Origin: Saccharomycopsis fibuligera x Saccharomycopsis cf. fibuligera
Lineage: Eukaryota; Ascomycota; Saccharomycetes; Ascoideales; Saccharomycopsidaceae
DNA length: 64,000 nucleotides
Direction of reading: 5' to 3'
NCBI GenBank assembly: GCA_001936135.1
Contig: CP012810.1
Span: 2,604,001 to 2,668,000, forward strand
In this document: in pieces, positions 29,878 to 39,690 of the stretch
How positions within the stretch are numbered: the first letter of the stretch is position 1
Layout: every line of letters starts with the position of its first letter
Notes under the pieces: generated by a model
What the model saw: the letters and a program-made list of their open reading frames with translations, nothing else
The model's database searches: none
Told to the model about the DNA's origin: nothing
Made by a program: the position numbers and the translations under genes

Positions 29878-31821
29878 ATGAGCTTAGAGAACCAGGGGGA
29901 AACCAAGTCCGAACAACCTTCAATGCTGGCTCAATTGCCCCCACAGCTGTCTAATGATACCACTACTACCGCACACAGCATTATTCCACCATCATCATCA
30001 GCAACCCCAGCACCAGCACCACTTGCTTCTGGCCCACCGCCACTGTCGCAAACCACTAGTTCTGCTGCTGCCTTATTGCCGATTTTCAGGACCCCGTATA
30101 CTCTTGCTGATGCTTTAAGTCGGCCGAAATTGCCTACGAAAATCAAACATAGTCGATTGCCCGTAGCTAGAAATAGAATAATACGGGAAGATGATTTTGA
30201 TGAAAGAGAAGAGAATAATGGAACCAAGAAGGAAGAGGACGAAGATAACGAGGACATAAGTAAAAGTTACCATGATAATGGCGGTAGTATTAATAGCGGC
30301 AATGACAGCGATGAAGCTATGCACAGCGATACTGATAACGATAACAAAAGTGAACCTGAAAATGGCGAATTTTTAACGTTTTACAAAACCGACGACCATC
30401 CATTCAATAAACGCGGATTCAAGTATAAGCTAGCAAGGCCAAATCCATACAATACTACCACTCTTTACGGCACTTCAGACTTACCACCATACCGTGCTCG
30501 AATCAGTTATTTTGATCGATCTCAAGGCACTGCGATTGACAATTCGGCAAGTGCGGTGACTGCAGATGGGGGATGGCGGAGTGCTAGGGCAAATGTTGGG
30601 ATTGTTGAGGGGAAATGGTACTTTGAGTATTTGATTTTGAATGCGGGGCAGGATCCGAATACGCTTGACATCAATCTTAATGATAATAACAATAATGGTG
30701 ATACCAATAATAATGAAGAAGTTAAAAACAATGATGTTGGCAACGGCACCAAGTTAGAAAAGTCTGGTAGCGAAAAGGAAAAGCCAAGCCTAAACACCAA
30801 TGTCCATCAAATACCCCACGTCAGAGTTGGAATTGGTCGTCGAGAAGCATCGCTTGACGCTCCCACGGGCTACGACGCTTACGGGTATGCTCTAAGAGAC
30901 GTCTCTGGCCAAACTGTCCATTTATCTCGTCCTAAGCGATTCATGGACGAAGGTTTTCAGAGTGGCGATGTGTTGGGAATGTTGGTGGAGTTGCCGCTGC
31001 TTCAAAAACAGCGTGAAATTGCCATGAATCAAGTTAAGCATCGCACGCCAGGGGATCCTGAGGACGCTGAGCGGTTCTTTGGCAAGAGTGATAAAAATAA
31101 TGTCAAAAGTGATGAAGAACATAATGATATTAGCCATAGTATCAAAAAAGAATCTACAAATAGCAGCAGTAATAGCAACAATAATAAGGAAAGCACTGCT
31201 GCTCCCGCTACAAAAAAGAGAAAAAAAACCAAAAAGCTAGAAGACGCTGAGCGCGACCAAATTGGAGATCTTGACAACCATTCCCATACCACCGCGTTCG
31301 ACATCCAAAGAGACCAAATCCCCATAAAATACAAATCCGAAACCTACTATGAACAATTTGAGTACCGTCCCACCCAGCCATTCGAACACCTTTTGAACCC
31401 AGTGACAGTGTTTGGCGAAAAAGCAATAAGTGACACCAAGCCATTCAAACCAGCAACATTACCTGAACTGCGTGTCACCGTATACAAAAACGGCCAACGT
31501 ATGGGTGTCGCCTTTGAGTCATTGTACGCATTCTTGCCGCCTAGTTCTAAACTATTCAAGCAGCAGTCGCTGGAGAAGCAGTATAATGACGATGGAGAAT
31601 TGGGCTATTTTCCCATGGTTAGCGTGTTTAAGAACGGAGTGGTGCAGTTGAATGGCGGGCCCGAGTGGGTCAAGTTGCCTAGGGATGAAGAGTTACGGGG
31701 ATGGTTGGAGAGCGGCGTGGTTAGGGGATTGAATGAAAGATATGGAGAGAAAATTGCGGAGGATGTGGTTTATGATATCATCGATGAGATTGAATGTGAG
31801 TATTTGGAAGGCAACTGGTAG
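29878..31821 (+). CDS. BRE2: COMPASS histone methyltransferase subunit Bre2/Ash2-like (647 aa)
   Basis: Nuclear subunit of the Set1 complex that methylates histone H3 lysine 4. The SPRY domain spans about residues 185-510 with long Asn/Lys/Glu-rich inserts. Core blocks are visible: RARISYFDRSQGTAIDN, GGWRSARANVGIVEGKWYFE, HVRVGIGRREASLDAPTG and YGYALRDVSGQTVHLSRPK. A C-terminal segment continues with TVYKNGQRMGVAFESLYAFL and FKNGVVQLNGGPEWVKLP, and ends with EDVVYDIIDEIECEYLEGNW, the likely Dpy30/Sdc1-binding helix. A basic patch (TKKRKKTKK, about 443-451) may be a nuclear signal. The gene uses more CTG codons than its neighbours, mainly in low-complexity regions. It diverges from NSE1 across 275 bp. 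Confidence 0.93.
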   Translation: MSLENQGETKSEQPSMLAQLPPQLSNDTTTTAHSIIPPSSSATPAPAPLASGPPPLSQTTSSAAALLPIFRTPYTLADALSRPKLPTKIKHSRLPVARNRIIREDDFDEREENNGTKKEEDEDNEDISKSYHDNGGSINSGNDSDEAMHSDTDNDNKSEPENGEFLTFYKTDDHPFNKRGFKYKLARPNPYNTTTLYGTSDLPPYRARISYFDRSQGTAIDNSASAVTADGGWRSARANVGIVEGKWYFEYLILNAGQDPNTLDINLNDNNNNGDTNNNEEVKNNDVGNGTKLEKSGSEKEKPSLNTNVHQIPHVRVGIGRREASLDAPTGYDAYGYALRDVSGQTVHLSRPKRFMDEGFQSGDVLGMLVELPLLQKQREIAMNQVKHRTPGDPEDAERFFGKSDKNNVKSDEEHNDISHSIKKESTNSSSNSNNNKESTAAPATKKRKKTKKLEDAERDQIGDLDNHSHTTAFDIQRDQIPIKYKSETYYEQFEYRPTQPFEHLLNPVTVFGEKAISDTKPFKPATLPELRVTVYKNGQRMGVAFESLYAFLPPSSKLFKQQSLEKQYNDDGELGYFPMVSVFKNGVVQLNGGPEWVKLPRDEELRGWLESGVVRGLNERYGEKIAEDVVYDIIDEIECEYLEGNW

Positions 31822-32474
31822 TCGAGGCCCGTATATATATATATATATATATATGTATATGACTACATTAGATGAATATTCTGAATTTTTGGATACGATT
31901 GACAAACTAATAGATCTTCAAATTTATTAATATTTTTATCGTATAATTTTTCTAAAGCTCTATTATTAAAGCGTTTCGCAAGCTATTTTGACATAAACAA
32001 GTGAAGGAAATAAATGTAAAAGGAAAAGCAAAAGTGAGCAGTAGACGGGAAGCAAATAGTATGTACAGTTTATATCGGCAGTAAAATAAATTCGACTCAC
32101 AATGAACATATCGTAGCTATAAACAAATAAGCAGCTAGCTACATTGAAATTTTTTTTTTGTTTTTTCCATCTTTTTATCTATTTATTTATAGAATAATAT
32201 ACGAGCACATTTCACAAAATACAAATACAAAAATTGATATATTTCAGAAAGATATAAAACAGGGACAAGCAAGAAAAGAAAAAGAGAGATAAAAAGAAAC
32301 AAAGAACATAAACATGGCTTCATGGAAATTTTGAAAAAAAAAGAAAAAAATAAAAAGTAGAATGACAATGACAAAGACACAAACAGAAGAAAACATAAAG
32401 AAAATCAAAACATTTCCATCATTCAAAAGATAGCAACAAGCAAAAAATAAAAAGTGAGTTTATTCATCAATCAA
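31822..32474. other. Convergent intergenic region, BRE2 / PFK1
   Basis: Starts with a TA dinucleotide run (about 31831-31854) right after the BRE2 stop, then A/T-rich DNA with A-rich runs near 32332-32355. No gene recognised. Confidence 0.5.
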
Positions 32475-35453
32475 TCAAGCAGCAGTTGCATTCTTTTGGT
32501 TTCTCAAATAAAGACGGCCACTCAAAATATCATTAGCTTCATTAAAACTATTCCAAAATACAACTTTACTTTTTCTCAATTTATCATCCGTTTCCGTTTC
32601 CACCAACTCGGTTATTGGTCTAAATGCAACTTTACTGCCTTGGATAGATACAACACAAGCACTGGATTCATTATGTGGTACAGTTTCCTGTTTGACCCCA
32701 TTCACATATTTAAATCTCAATTTAGCATCGGTGTTATCGTCAGTTTGTTGACGGGCATCATCATCGATTTTTTGATCCCATTTTTCAATAAACTCAAATG
32801 CTTTAACTCCTAATCTTGAAGCGTTGACTCTGTCTAAAGATGATGGATAATTACCTTGTTGAACATGACCAGGAACCGCAGTTCTAGCGCCAAATTGGCC
32901 CTTGGATTGCTCAGCAATAATATCAGTGATTAACTCAGTGGTGAAAATCTCGGATGCTTTTTCATTACGGATGAATAGTTTCCCGTTACGGTTCTCACCC
33001 AGCTGATCATTAGCAAAGGATTCTTTCAATAGCTCAATGTCTTCTTGAATCTTTTTAAGGCTGATACGCTCTTCTGGAGTATATGAAGCAATAGCACCAG
33101 TAATTAATGCAGTATAACTAGCAATGTAACCACAATAGCCACCTTGCACTTCAATGACAAATGAACGCTGTCTTGAGGCAGAAGCTGATTGCTTGACAGC
33201 ATCACAATACTTCACCAATTCGTTCAAACAGGTGTCCGAGCCCAAAGAATATTCAGTTCCTGGAACATTGTTTGAGACGGTAGCTGGAATAACAAGCATT
33301 GGGATGTTGAAAATTGGGTATTGGTCTCTAGCCTGTTGCAACTCATTCAATGAACTAAATGCTTCATATCCACCAATGATAATCAAACCATCAAACTTGT
33401 ATTTTTGGAAATAATAAGCAGTAGTGCCGATATCCTGTGATGGAAGGGAACGATTAGTACCAATTACGGACCCACCCAAATTATGCCAGTCATTGACATC
33501 AATCCAACTAAGCTCTTTAACTGTACCATGACGAATCAATCCAGAAAATCCATTTTCAATAGCAAAGACACGATGACCTTTGGCGAAACCGTACAAGGCA
33601 ATAGATCTAGTAGCAGCATTCAATGCAGAAGTAGGAGCACCGACATGAACAACCGCAATATTGAGTCTCTTATCTTCAGGTAATGCATGAGCACCATCAT
33701 CAAACAATGCAGTCTCAACGAAATTATGGTAACATTCAGCGAATTCGGAATCTCTCAAGCTCATAGCTTTGTCAAAATCTTGAGCGTCAATGGCTTCGGC
33801 CACCGATTTGGTTAATTTGACGGCATTGACTAATGGAGTACGCACAATTTTGCCTCCTTGGATACCAATCATTGGGGATGGAGCATCGGTGTTCTCTTCA
33901 AGTACAGCTTTAACTGCTTCCACCCCTTGTAGAGTAGCAAGCATACGGTCATACGCACAGGCGGTACCACCTCTTTGCACATGTCCCAATTGGGTGACTC
34001 TCGTATCTAAGCCTAAATCGACAAGAACTTGCTTGACGTCTTCTGAAGTGATAGGGTTTTTTTCATTGTCAATGGCACCTTCAGCGACAATAACGGTGGT
34101 TTTTCTGTGTCCCTTTTCTCTGTGACGTTGGCAAACTTTCAGCAATTTTTCTTTCCAAGTGGCTTTATCATCTGGTCTTTCAGGAATAAAAATGTAATCA
34201 GCCCCAGTAGAGATACCAGCCATCAAGGCAAGCCAACCGCAATGTCTGCCCATAACTTCAACAACAAAGGCTCTTGAGTGAGAGGTAGCAGTAGCATCAA
34301 TGTAGTCAACCAATTCACAAATTCTTTCCAAAGCACTAAATGAGCCAATGGTTCTATCAGTACAAGCCATATCATTATCAATTGAACCGACAAGCCCTAC
34401 CACTGATAATTCCTTGTATGGTTTTGCCTGAGCGGCGGTTAATTTCCCCTGGCTAACCAATTCTTCCACCAATGATGGCCAATCGGCTCTAAACAAGTCA
34501 GCCCCAGTCAAAGACCCGTCACCACCACAAACCACCAAGGAGTCAATACCATTGGAAACCAAATTGTAGGCGGCCTTTAATCTACCGGATCTTTCTCTGA
34601 ACTCTTTGTTTCTAGCAGTACCAATTAACGTACCGCCCAAGGATAACCAACCACGAACATCGTACCAACTCATTTGTTTGAGCATGTCGCCTCCTTTAAC
34701 GAGACCATTGTAGCCATCATAAACGCCAAACACGTCACAGCCATAGTAAAGCGCGGCTCTAACCACCGCTCTAACCACGGCATTCATCCCAGCGGCATCC
34801 CCACCAGAAGTCATGATGGCAATCTTTTTCTTCTTTTTTTGAGCCAATTCAGTTTCTGAAGGCTTTTGTTGTTGTTTTGGTGTAACAGTTCCACTGCTAT
34901 TAACGCTGCTATACACCTCATAATCAGCAGGATCGTATGGTTTTGAGTCAAACGGAGACAAGTATGGAGTAAACCCCACTGCATTGCCAATTGGGTCTCT
35001 AGTTTTGAAAATGTACTCATGGACTTCTTCGTTGCTGTTATGACCATCTTTCAAACGAGGATTTTCAACAATTTTGTAACCATTGTCCTTGAGCACCTGT
35101 CTAACTTTTTCCAAATCTGAAGTAAAAAGCACAATCTTAAGCCCGTCATGAGTAAGATCATTAGAATCGACAATAATGTTGTTGCAGTAGTTGGAAAGTC
35201 TGACTTTCACGGCAATGCCATTGGTGTGAGGAACATTGAGTGGGTCAGGGAACGCTTCAAGCCAAGCTTCTCTTTCGCTTTCATAGGAGATGCCTTGCAA
35301 TTCTAGAGCATTGGCGCTAACACTGGTATCACGGACATAGTTCTTTGTGAGCTTGAACCCAAGCAACTTGTAGAACTCAATGGTTTTCTTGTAGATTGAG
35401 CTGTCGCTAGTCACTAGCGACGAGAAAGCAAACTGGTTGCGACTAGAAGTCAT
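32475..35453 (-). CDS. PFK1: 6-phosphofructokinase, alpha-type subunit (992 aa)
   Basis: Phosphorylates fructose 6-phosphate to the 1,6-bisphosphate, the main control step of glycolysis; in yeasts a hetero-octamer of alpha and beta chains. The N-terminal 190 residues form the yeast-specific glyoxalase-like domain (YKKTIEFYKLLGF). The catalytic half has MTSGGDAAGMNAVVRAVV, VCGGDGSLTGADLF, VGLVGSIDNDM and VEVMGRHCGWLALMAG. The C-terminal regulatory half has the degenerate counterparts (VHVGAPTSALNAATR, VIPATVSNNVPGTE, GYIASYTALITGA). The N-terminal domain and GENRNGKL block favour the alpha chain, though alpha versus beta is not certain. Only two CTG codons occur, 438 and 818, both at positions not leucine in S. 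cerevisiae. The promoter is unusually GC-rich. Confidence 0.94.
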   Translation of the reverse strand: MTSSRNQFAFSSLVTSDSSIYKKTIEFYKLLGFKLTKNYVRDTSVSANALELQGISYESEREAWLEAFPDPLNVPHTNGIAVKVRLSNYCNNIIVDSNDLTHDGLKIVLFTSDLEKVRQVLKDNGYKIVENPRLKDGHNSNEEVHEYIFKTRDPIGNAVGFTPYLSPFDSKPYDPADYEVYSSVNSSGTVTPKQQQKPSETELAQKKKKKIAIMTSGGDAAGMNAVVRAVVRAALYYGCDVFGVYDGYNGLVKGGDMLKQMSWYDVRGWLSLGGTLIGTARNKEFRERSGRLKAAYNLVSNGIDSLVVCGGDGSLTGADLFRADWPSLVEELVSQGKLTAAQAKPYKELSVVGLVGSIDNDMACTDRTIGSFSALERICELVDYIDATATSHSRAFVVEVMGRHCGWLALMAGISTGADYIFIPERPDDKATWKEKLLKVCQRHREKGHRKTTVIVAEGAIDNEKNPITSEDVKQVLVDLGLDTRVTQLGHVQRGGTACAYDRMLATLQGVEAVKAVLEENTDAPSPMIGIQGGKIVRTPLVNAVKLTKSVAEAIDAQDFDKAMSLRDSEFAECYHNFVETALFDDGAHALPEDKRLNIAVVHVGAPTSALNAATRSIALYGFAKGHRVFAIENGFSGLIRHGTVKELSWIDVNDWHNLGGSVIGTNRSLPSQDIGTTAYYFQKYKFDGLIIIGGYEAFSSLNELQQARDQYPIFNIPMLVIPATVSNNVPGTEYSLGSDTCLNELVKYCDAVKQSASASRQRSFVIEVQGGYCGYIASYTALITGAIASYTPEERISLKKIQEDIELLKESFANDQLGENRNGKLFIRNEKASEIFTTELITDIIAEQSKGQFGARTAVPGHVQQGNYPSSLDRVNASRLGVKAFEFIEKWDQKIDDDARQQTDDNTDAKLRFKYVNGVKQETVPHNESSACVVSIQGSKVAFRPITELVETETDDKLRKSKVVFWNSFNEANDILSGRLYLRNQKNATAA

Positions 35454-35878
35454 TGTTTGCTTGATTTTTGTGTAATTGTGTATATATGGTAGTGTAGTTA
35501 TTCAACTGAATTGAATTGAACTGGACTGAACTTAGCAGAATTGTGTGTTTAATGGAAGTGGAAAGGAGCAACTGCGGCCGGCACTGTTTTATATTTTGGG
35601 ATCCTCGAGGCCCCATCCATCACCAGGTGATCACTCTGTTCTCTTTGGCAGCGCAGAGACTCCGTCACCAGGCCCGCTCACATGACGCAATGGCGCATCA
35701 CGCGCCGGATTTCCGCACGCTCTTACCGGAATTTGGTTCCGGGGGTGGTTCCGGGCTCTTTTTTGGTACAGACTTGATCGCTATACAAAACACATACAAT
35801 TGAGTACGCTCGATTGAGTACACAAGAACAATAGATAAAACATTCATTAGCTATATTATAATATATCCACACGGCGGC
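35454..35878. promoter_or_regulatory. PFK1 promoter with a GC-rich island
   Basis: A segment (about 35570-35765) is markedly GC-richer than the surrounding DNA. It holds the palindrome ATCACCAGGTGAT (35619-35631, E-box core CAGGTG), TCACATGA at 35678-35685 (bHLH-like), and paired CCGG motifs near 35707-35752. Such a block fits a strong glycolytic promoter. The right part is also the 3' flank of the coiled-coil gene. Confidence 0.45.
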
Positions 35879-38800
35879 CTATCTCTCACTCTTCGAGATC
35901 TTGTTGCCAGCCTCCTCCATCTTCACCATCTTGTCCCACAACTTTACCAACTCAGACTTCTCCTTGCGCTCATTTGCAAGCTGATCCTTGAGCCCCTGCA
36001 CTTCGCGTCGCCAGCTTTCGGCCGTGGCTGTGGCATTATTCAACTTGGACTGCCATTTGGTCTCGTATCCTTTCTTCAAAATTGCAATTTTCTGCTCATG
36101 CTTTTTGGAGTACTGGATGTACAAGTCCTCGGAAAGCTTCGTCAATCTGCTTTCCGTCTTCTTTTCCGACTCAAACTGTAGGGCCTTCAATTGCTCAATT
36201 TGTTTCTTGGCCTGGCTCAACTCTTTAACACTACTGTTCACCTTGTCATTCAATTTATGGTTCTCTTCCACCAACGAATCATTGCTGTCTTGCAAATGCG
36301 AAAGTTCAGTGTTTTTGGAATTGATGCTGTGTTGTAGACTGCTTATCTCATGTTGGATTTTTTCAAGCTCTTCAATATGGTTTTCTTCCATCTTGGTGAG
36401 TTTTTCTTGATATTTCAGCAATTGCTGATCTTTGTCCGTAGACTCGCTATACTTGGATTCATATTTTTTCTGTAATGCTTCATAATCATGTTCAGCAGTT
36501 TTCAATGCATCTTTAACACTCACAAGTTCTTCCAGCACACTGTTGAACTGTGCACTAAGATCACTGTTTTCCTCCTGTAAGTCTTTGACTTTTTCATTCA
36601 AGGCGCCAATCTTATTGTTAGCTTCATTGATTTCACTCAACTTGAGTTTAGTTTCATTCAAAGCATCCACAAACTTGTCATTGAGTGAACTAGCATGCGC
36701 TTCATATTCTTGTAACTTGTTGTTTTTAGATTTGAGCAACACATTGAGCTCATTCACTTCAGACTGCACTTGTTCATTTTCCAACCGTTTAACCTGTAAC
36801 TCATCTTTATAATTTTCTAACTCTTGATTCAAGCTACCAATATCGTGCTGCAGTTCTTCTAATTGGCTTTCCAATTTGTCAATTTGAAGCTTTAATTCGG
36901 TTTTTTCGCTCTCTTCCAAATGAGATTTGCTTCGCGTTGCTGCAAGTAATTCTTCCAAATGTTCCTTCTCCTTGTTAATAGTCTCAATTTGATGTTTTAA
37001 ACCATAATTTTCCTCATCCATTGCTTCATGTTTATCTTTCAATTCTCTCAAATCATCATTTAGTTGTCTATACTGACCAACACGTTCATTCACTTCATCA
37101 TTCAACTTATCAATTTTTTCTTCCAAATAGTTATTTTTATTAATCAAATTGGTCTTCTCTTCTTGCATTACTTCCAAAGTTGATAATTGTTTAGCATTCT
37201 CATTTCTAAGATTATTAATCTCAAGCTGTTTTTCCTTGTATAAATCTTTGAATCTATTGCTTAACTTAATGTACAGACTCAATTTCTCATCTTTGGATTG
37301 CACATCCAGCTGTAACATTGTCAAGTTTTTCTCAAACAATTCAAACTCAGTGCTTAACACTTTGTTTTTTTCAGATAATTGTTTTTCAATCAATTTTGAA
37401 TTATCTACTTGATTTTGCAACGTTTGAATCTTTAAATTGGCTGAGGATAAATTCTCTGAAAGTCTGAGAATTTCCTTATTTTTGTTGTTTAACTCCGTCT
37501 TCAAGATCCCCAAATCCTCGTCATACTGGTTTTGAATCTTGGCAAACTGTTTGATAGTGAATGTCGGTTTATCCGAAGGATTTTCAAATGAGCTTTCTGG
37601 ATCTTGCGAAGTATCTCTTTTTATAGTTTCTTCCAAAGTTTCACTAACCAATTTGGTGAGTTCCGATAAAAGATCATCACCTTCTTTGTCAAGCATTTCT
37701 AATATAGAATGCCTTTTATTTTGGATTTTCTTAGTTGATTCTTGAGTATGGGCACTAGTAGTCGCTGGGGATTTTGCCTTTTTGTGTGATTCTAATGGGC
37801 TTTCTGGAGGTTCAACATTTGCCGGTTTTGAAGTATCTAAAGAAATTTCTGCTTCATCAATTATTCTACTCTCCTGTTCTGTTCTAGGACTAACAGCCAC
37901 TGCTTCTGTCATTCTAGTAGGAGTGGAAGGTCCTTTGTTTTTATTCCTTTTGTTTTTATTTCTGTCTTTTTGCCCTGACTCGTTTCTTGCCTTTTCGTTT
38001 ATTTCCGGCGAGGCAACAGAGTAGAAAGAATCTCTATCTTCCGTTTGATTGTATGTGTCATCAATTTTAATATTATTATTTGACCGTTCATATTCATATG
38101 CGCTATGGTCGCTTTCATCATTACCATTTCCATAGCCGGCTCTACTGCTTTCTAAAGCACCACCATTTCCATTGCCATTGCCATTCTGCAAAAAACTGCT
38201 ATCAATTTTTTCCAACTTTTCATTACTCTCAAAATCACTATGATGGATTTTGGTAAGTTTTTCGTTGTCCAATATGACACTATCATCGTCGTCGTCGTTA
38301 CTTTTGTTGTTCTCATTGTCGCTGCTATTATCAGCTTCATTATTGACAAAACCATTTGATTTACTATAATGACCGTTCTCAATAGAAACATTCTCTTTTT
38401 GCAGCTCATCACCAATGTTTCTTTCTTCTTTTGGGTTTCTCTTTTGAATTTTTCTATGACTGCGAACCTCGCCTACTAATGACCGACGTTTAAATGAAAA
38501 TCCTGGGCTAACAAGCGGTGTCAGTATTTCATTCTCCACAGGAGTGTGGGGATAACTATCATCAGCGTCATCATCACTATAATTTGGTCTTGATTGGTTG
38601 CCATTGCCATTGCGGCTTGAGTTTTTATTGTGATTCCAAGTTACGCGATTGCTGATATTCAGATCGTTGTTGTTAACAAGCTGCACATCTTCGTCATCAT
38701 ATTCGACGTCTTCTTGTTGTCTGCCTGTTTCAACTTCATTTCCGATAACATTATTAATGCTATCCCCATCTATCTCAATTTCTGCTTCTTCTTCTTCTTC

Positions 38801-39235
38801 GGCATTACCGCTTAGACTGGATCGGTTATGTTGTACTTCAGGCAGATCTGACTCGCTAGCATTCGGAGACCCAAAGTACTTAGATTGTCTTCTCTTTTTT
38901 GATTTCTTCGCCACATTAGGATCTATTCCTCTAAGCTTAGCATCCAAGTTTGCTTTGCTCTTGATCAAACTTTTACGCGATATGGCTTTCCTGCCATCTT
39001 GTCTTGGGGCGGTTAAAGGAACAGTGCTGATGATTCCGCTGTCGTTAGCGGATCTCTGGTTGTTATGATTGTTGCTATTGCTATTATGAAAGGTGGAGTT
39101 TGTGCTTTTTCTGCGGTTGGATCTTTTCTGCTGGATGCCATGGGGGATTTTGGCTAAAAGGGTAAAGTCGTCTTCTTCAACTCCTTCGCTTTCGTCCATG
39201 TGGCGGGCATCAGCGGTTGATGAGTTGATCAACAT
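35879..39235 (-). CDS. TACC/Slk19-like coiled-coil protein (1118 aa)
   Basis: Long disordered N-terminus (1-520, Asn/Asp/Ser-rich with basic clusters such as QQKRSNRRK and AKKSKKRRQSKYFG) followed by an almost unbroken coiled coil (about 550-1110). The end of the coil, with LSEDLYIQYSKKHEQKIAIL and GYETKWQSKL, matches my recollection of the fungal TACC domain in S. pombe Alp7 and the kinetochore/spindle protein Slk19. On that basis it may organise spindle microtubules or kinetochores. Coiled coils attract false similarity, so the family is moderate confidence and the exact orthology low. An MCB-type ACGCGT lies about 180 bp upstream, which would suit a cell-cycle gene. A 12-bp tandem array also lies in this promoter. 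Confidence 0.6.
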   Translation of the reverse strand: MLINSSTADARHMDESEGVEEDDFTLLAKIPHGIQQKRSNRRKSTNSTFHNSNSNNHNNQRSANDSGIISTVPLTAPRQDGRKAISRKSLIKSKANLDAKLRGIDPNVAKKSKKRRQSKYFGSPNASESDLPEVQHNRSSLSGNAEEEEEAEIEIDGDSINNVIGNEVETGRQQEDVEYDDEDVQLVNNNDLNISNRVTWNHNKNSSRNGNGNQSRPNYSDDDADDSYPHTPVENEILTPLVSPGFSFKRRSLVGEVRSHRKIQKRNPKEERNIGDELQKENVSIENGHYSKSNGFVNNEADNSSDNENNKSNDDDDDSVILDNEKLTKIHHSDFESNEKLEKIDSSFLQNGNGNGNGGALESSRAGYGNGNDESDHSAYEYERSNNNIKIDDTYNQTEDRDSFYSVASPEINEKARNESGQKDRNKNKRNKNKGPSTPTRMTEAVAVSPRTEQESRIIDEAEISLDTSKPANVEPPESPLESHKKAKSPATTSAHTQESTKKIQNKRHSILEMLDKEGDDLLSELTKLVSETLEETIKRDTSQDPESSFENPSDKPTFTIKQFAKIQNQYDEDLGILKTELNNKNKEILRLSENLSSANLKIQTLQNQVDNSKLIEKQLSEKNKVLSTEFELFEKNLTMLQLDVQSKDEKLSLYIKLSNRFKDLYKEKQLEINNLRNENAKQLSTLEVMQEEKTNLINKNNYLEEKIDKLNDEVNERVGQYRQLNDDLRELKDKHEAMDEENYGLKHQIETINKEKEHLEELLAATRSKSHLEESEKTELKLQIDKLESQLEELQHDIGSLNQELENYKDELQVKRLENEQVQSEVNELNVLLKSKNNKLQEYEAHASSLNDKFVDALNETKLKLSEINEANNKIGALNEKVKDLQEENSDLSAQFNSVLEELVSVKDALKTAEHDYEALQKKYESKYSESTDKDQQLLKYQEKLTKMEENHIEELEKIQHEISSLQHSINSKNTELSHLQDSNDSLVEENHKLNDKVNSSVKELSQAKKQIEQLKALQFESEKKTESRLTKLSEDLYIQYSKKHEQKIAILKKGYETKWQSKLNNATATAESWRREVQGLKDQLANERKEKSELVKLWDKMVKMEEAGNKISKSER

Positions 39236-39329
39236 GGTTTGGGTATATATATGCGGATGGGTATTGGTATAATGAAATAAGCGTTGTAGGTTGCTGTAAT
39301 AGTATCTGTGTCTATACTATGGTTAATCC

Positions 39330-39413
39330 TTGATATAATCCTTGAAGTAACACTTGATATAGTACTTGATATTATATTTGATATTATACGTGATATTAAT
39401 GTTGATATTTAAA
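39330..39413. repeat. Seven-copy 12-bp tandem array (TTGATATnnnnn)
   Basis: Seven consecutive 12-bp units with the constant core TTGATAT (one unit TTGAAGT, one GTGATAT) and a variable five-base remainder. The core is far better conserved than the spacer, unlike simple slippage repeats, so it could be a cluster of protein-binding sites. Confidence 0.9.
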
Positions 39414-39418
39414 CGCGT
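39413..39418. promoter_or_regulatory. Candidate MCB element (ACGCGT)
   Basis: Directly abuts the 12-bp array and lies about 180 bp upstream of the coiled-coil protein's ATG. A single hexamer, so low confidence. Confidence 0.35.
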
Positions 39419-39690
39419 TTTGTTTTTGTTTTTGTTGTTGATTAGCGTAAAAGGGGTCACCCTGTCGGAACTGTAAGGGGAGATTTCCACCGTTCGAACA
39501 AAATGGAAACAACAGCCATTAGTCAACCATCAAGAGCTGATAAACAAGTGCTCAATAACAACTTAGGCACCCAGGATACTCACACACTGCAAGGCAGCTT
39601 TTTATTTTTATTGCAGTCATCACAGCCAGCAGGCTTCAACCCTCCACAGACAGCCATAACTGCACCAAGGCAACACACTTGTCCGCCGCC

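Larger units (their letters stand above)
39236..39690. other. Divergent promoter region, coiled-coil gene / TOA1
   Basis: About 455 bp with a seven-copy 12-bp tandem array (39330-39413), an adjacent ACGCGT and pyrimidine-rich DNA before TOA1. The frame of TOA1 is open 12 bp further upstream but without an ATG. Confidence 0.55.
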
